Source: Rhodobacterales bacterium UBA3089
GTDB lineage: Bacteria > Pseudomonadota > Alphaproteobacteria > Rhodobacterales > Rhodobacteraceae
NCBI GenBank assembly: GCA_002367255.1
Contig: DFBD01000100.1
Coordinates: 705 to 6,108, forward strand
DNA: 5,404 bases
Reading direction: 5' to 3'
Shown: in pieces, positions 4,963-5,404 of the stretch
Layout: the number at the start of each line of letters is the position of its first letter
Numbering within the stretch: position 1 is the stretch's first letter
Program-made: the position numbers and the translations under genes
Notes under the pieces: generated by a model
Seen by the model: the letters and a program-made list of their open reading frames with translations, nothing else
The model's database searches: none
Told to the model about the DNA's origin: nothing

Positions 4963-5404
4963 ACTGCGTTTGATTTTCCAAAGCATCAAATGCAGCCGTA
5001 AATCCGTTTAAGGATGCTGTAATTGGAATGGCTTGTTGTGCATTTCCAATCGAATAAAGCGTTATATTCACGTTGGAACCTGACTTCATCCCAGCGACCA
5101 GAAGATCCGTCAACCCAAAACGCGAGAAACAACCCGGGCGCGTACACCAACTGAAGGGGTATTGTGCCGCATCGGTATCATCAATCGCAAAAACGACACC
5201 GCGTGTTAGCAATGTACCCAGCGGGGCGACAATGGTTGCACCAGCGACGGCTTCACTGCCGAGAGGTAATTTCACGATGCTGAATTCAGCAACCGGCGTG
5301 CCTTCGTCATTCAGCAATAATTGATATAAAAAACAGGCATTATTTGCCGTTGTGCAGCGAACTTCCCAATCGCCATGTGTCTCTCTAGTGATTTCAGGAG
5401 GCTG
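4961..5404 (-). CDS. Invasion-associated locus B (IalB) family protein, 5' end cut off
   Basis: The last 147 residues of the protein are visible; the reading frame is open to the right edge, so the start and any signal peptide are outside. The visible part begins with an HGDWEVRC segment, then ACFLYQLL, PVAEFSIVKLPLG, AGATIVAPLGTLLTRGV, PFSWCTRPGCFSRFGLT and ends near SLNGFTAAFDAL. This order is typical of the IalB family (PF06776). Four cysteines (positions 17, 24, 87 and 92 of the fragment) suggest two disulphide bonds and a periplasmic location. The family is named after a Bartonella protein linked to erythrocyte invasion, but members are widespread in free-living alphaproteobacteria, where the role is unclear. 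An in-frame TTG at 5317 is not a plausible start because the conserved domain begins upstream of it. It converges on the ketosynthase gene with a single base between the stop codons. Confidence 0.9.
   Translation of the reverse strand, partial: QPPEITRETHGDWEVRCTTANNACFLYQLLLNDEGTPVAEFSIVKLPLGSEAVAGATIVAPLGTLLTRGVVFAIDDTDAAQYPFSWCTRPGCFSRFGLTDLLVAGMKSGSNVNITLYSIGNAQQAIPITASLNGFTAAFDALENQTQ

Noticed and set aside
5073..5324. Plus-strand open frame opposite the IalB gene
   Set aside because: It is antisense to a clear family member and has no recognisable protein features.

Overview
The window looks like a chromosomal piece of an alphaproteobacterium, most likely a moderate-GC member of the Rhodobacteraceae (Roseobacter group). 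I judge this from protein family resemblance and from the mix of families: a Tat-exported DUF882 (YcbK/MepK-like) protein, a YcbB-type L,D-transpeptidase, an LpxD with the Rhodobacterales-style C-terminus, and an IalB-family protein. No database search was possible, so the placement is an inference. There are no tRNA or rRNA genes, CRISPR arrays, insertion sequences or phage genes.

Layout. Positions 1-308 hold the 5' part of a minus-strand DUF882 peptidase gene. Positions 309-648 are a 340-bp divergent intergenic region with a 24-bp tandem repeat, two inverted repeats and candidate promoter elements. Positions 649-4959 form a compact plus-strand run of four genes: L,D-transpeptidase, lpxD, a small specialised acyl carrier protein, and a NodE/FabF-like beta-ketoacyl-ACP synthase. 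The gaps are 49, 32 and 6 nt, as expected for an operon. The run ends in a 12-bp perfect hairpin built into the last codons of the synthase gene. Positions 4961-5404 hold the 3' part of a convergent minus-strand IalB-family gene, separated from the synthase stop codon by one base.

How the genes fit together. All six gene products can be linked to the cell envelope. The two outward-facing genes at the left pair an enzyme predicted to make 3-3 peptidoglycan cross-links with one from a family that cuts them. The next three genes pair a lipid A N-acyltransferase with its own acyl carrier protein and condensing enzyme. LpxD is usually encoded with bamA, fabZ, lpxA and lpxB, so finding it here with a private ACP and ketosynthase suggests a second LpxD dedicated to an unusual acyl chain. 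That is the most interesting hypothesis in the window. Start sites matter: lpxD most likely starts at a TTG (2357) behind a strong GGAGG rather than at an upstream ATG, and the ACP starts at the ATG at 3478.
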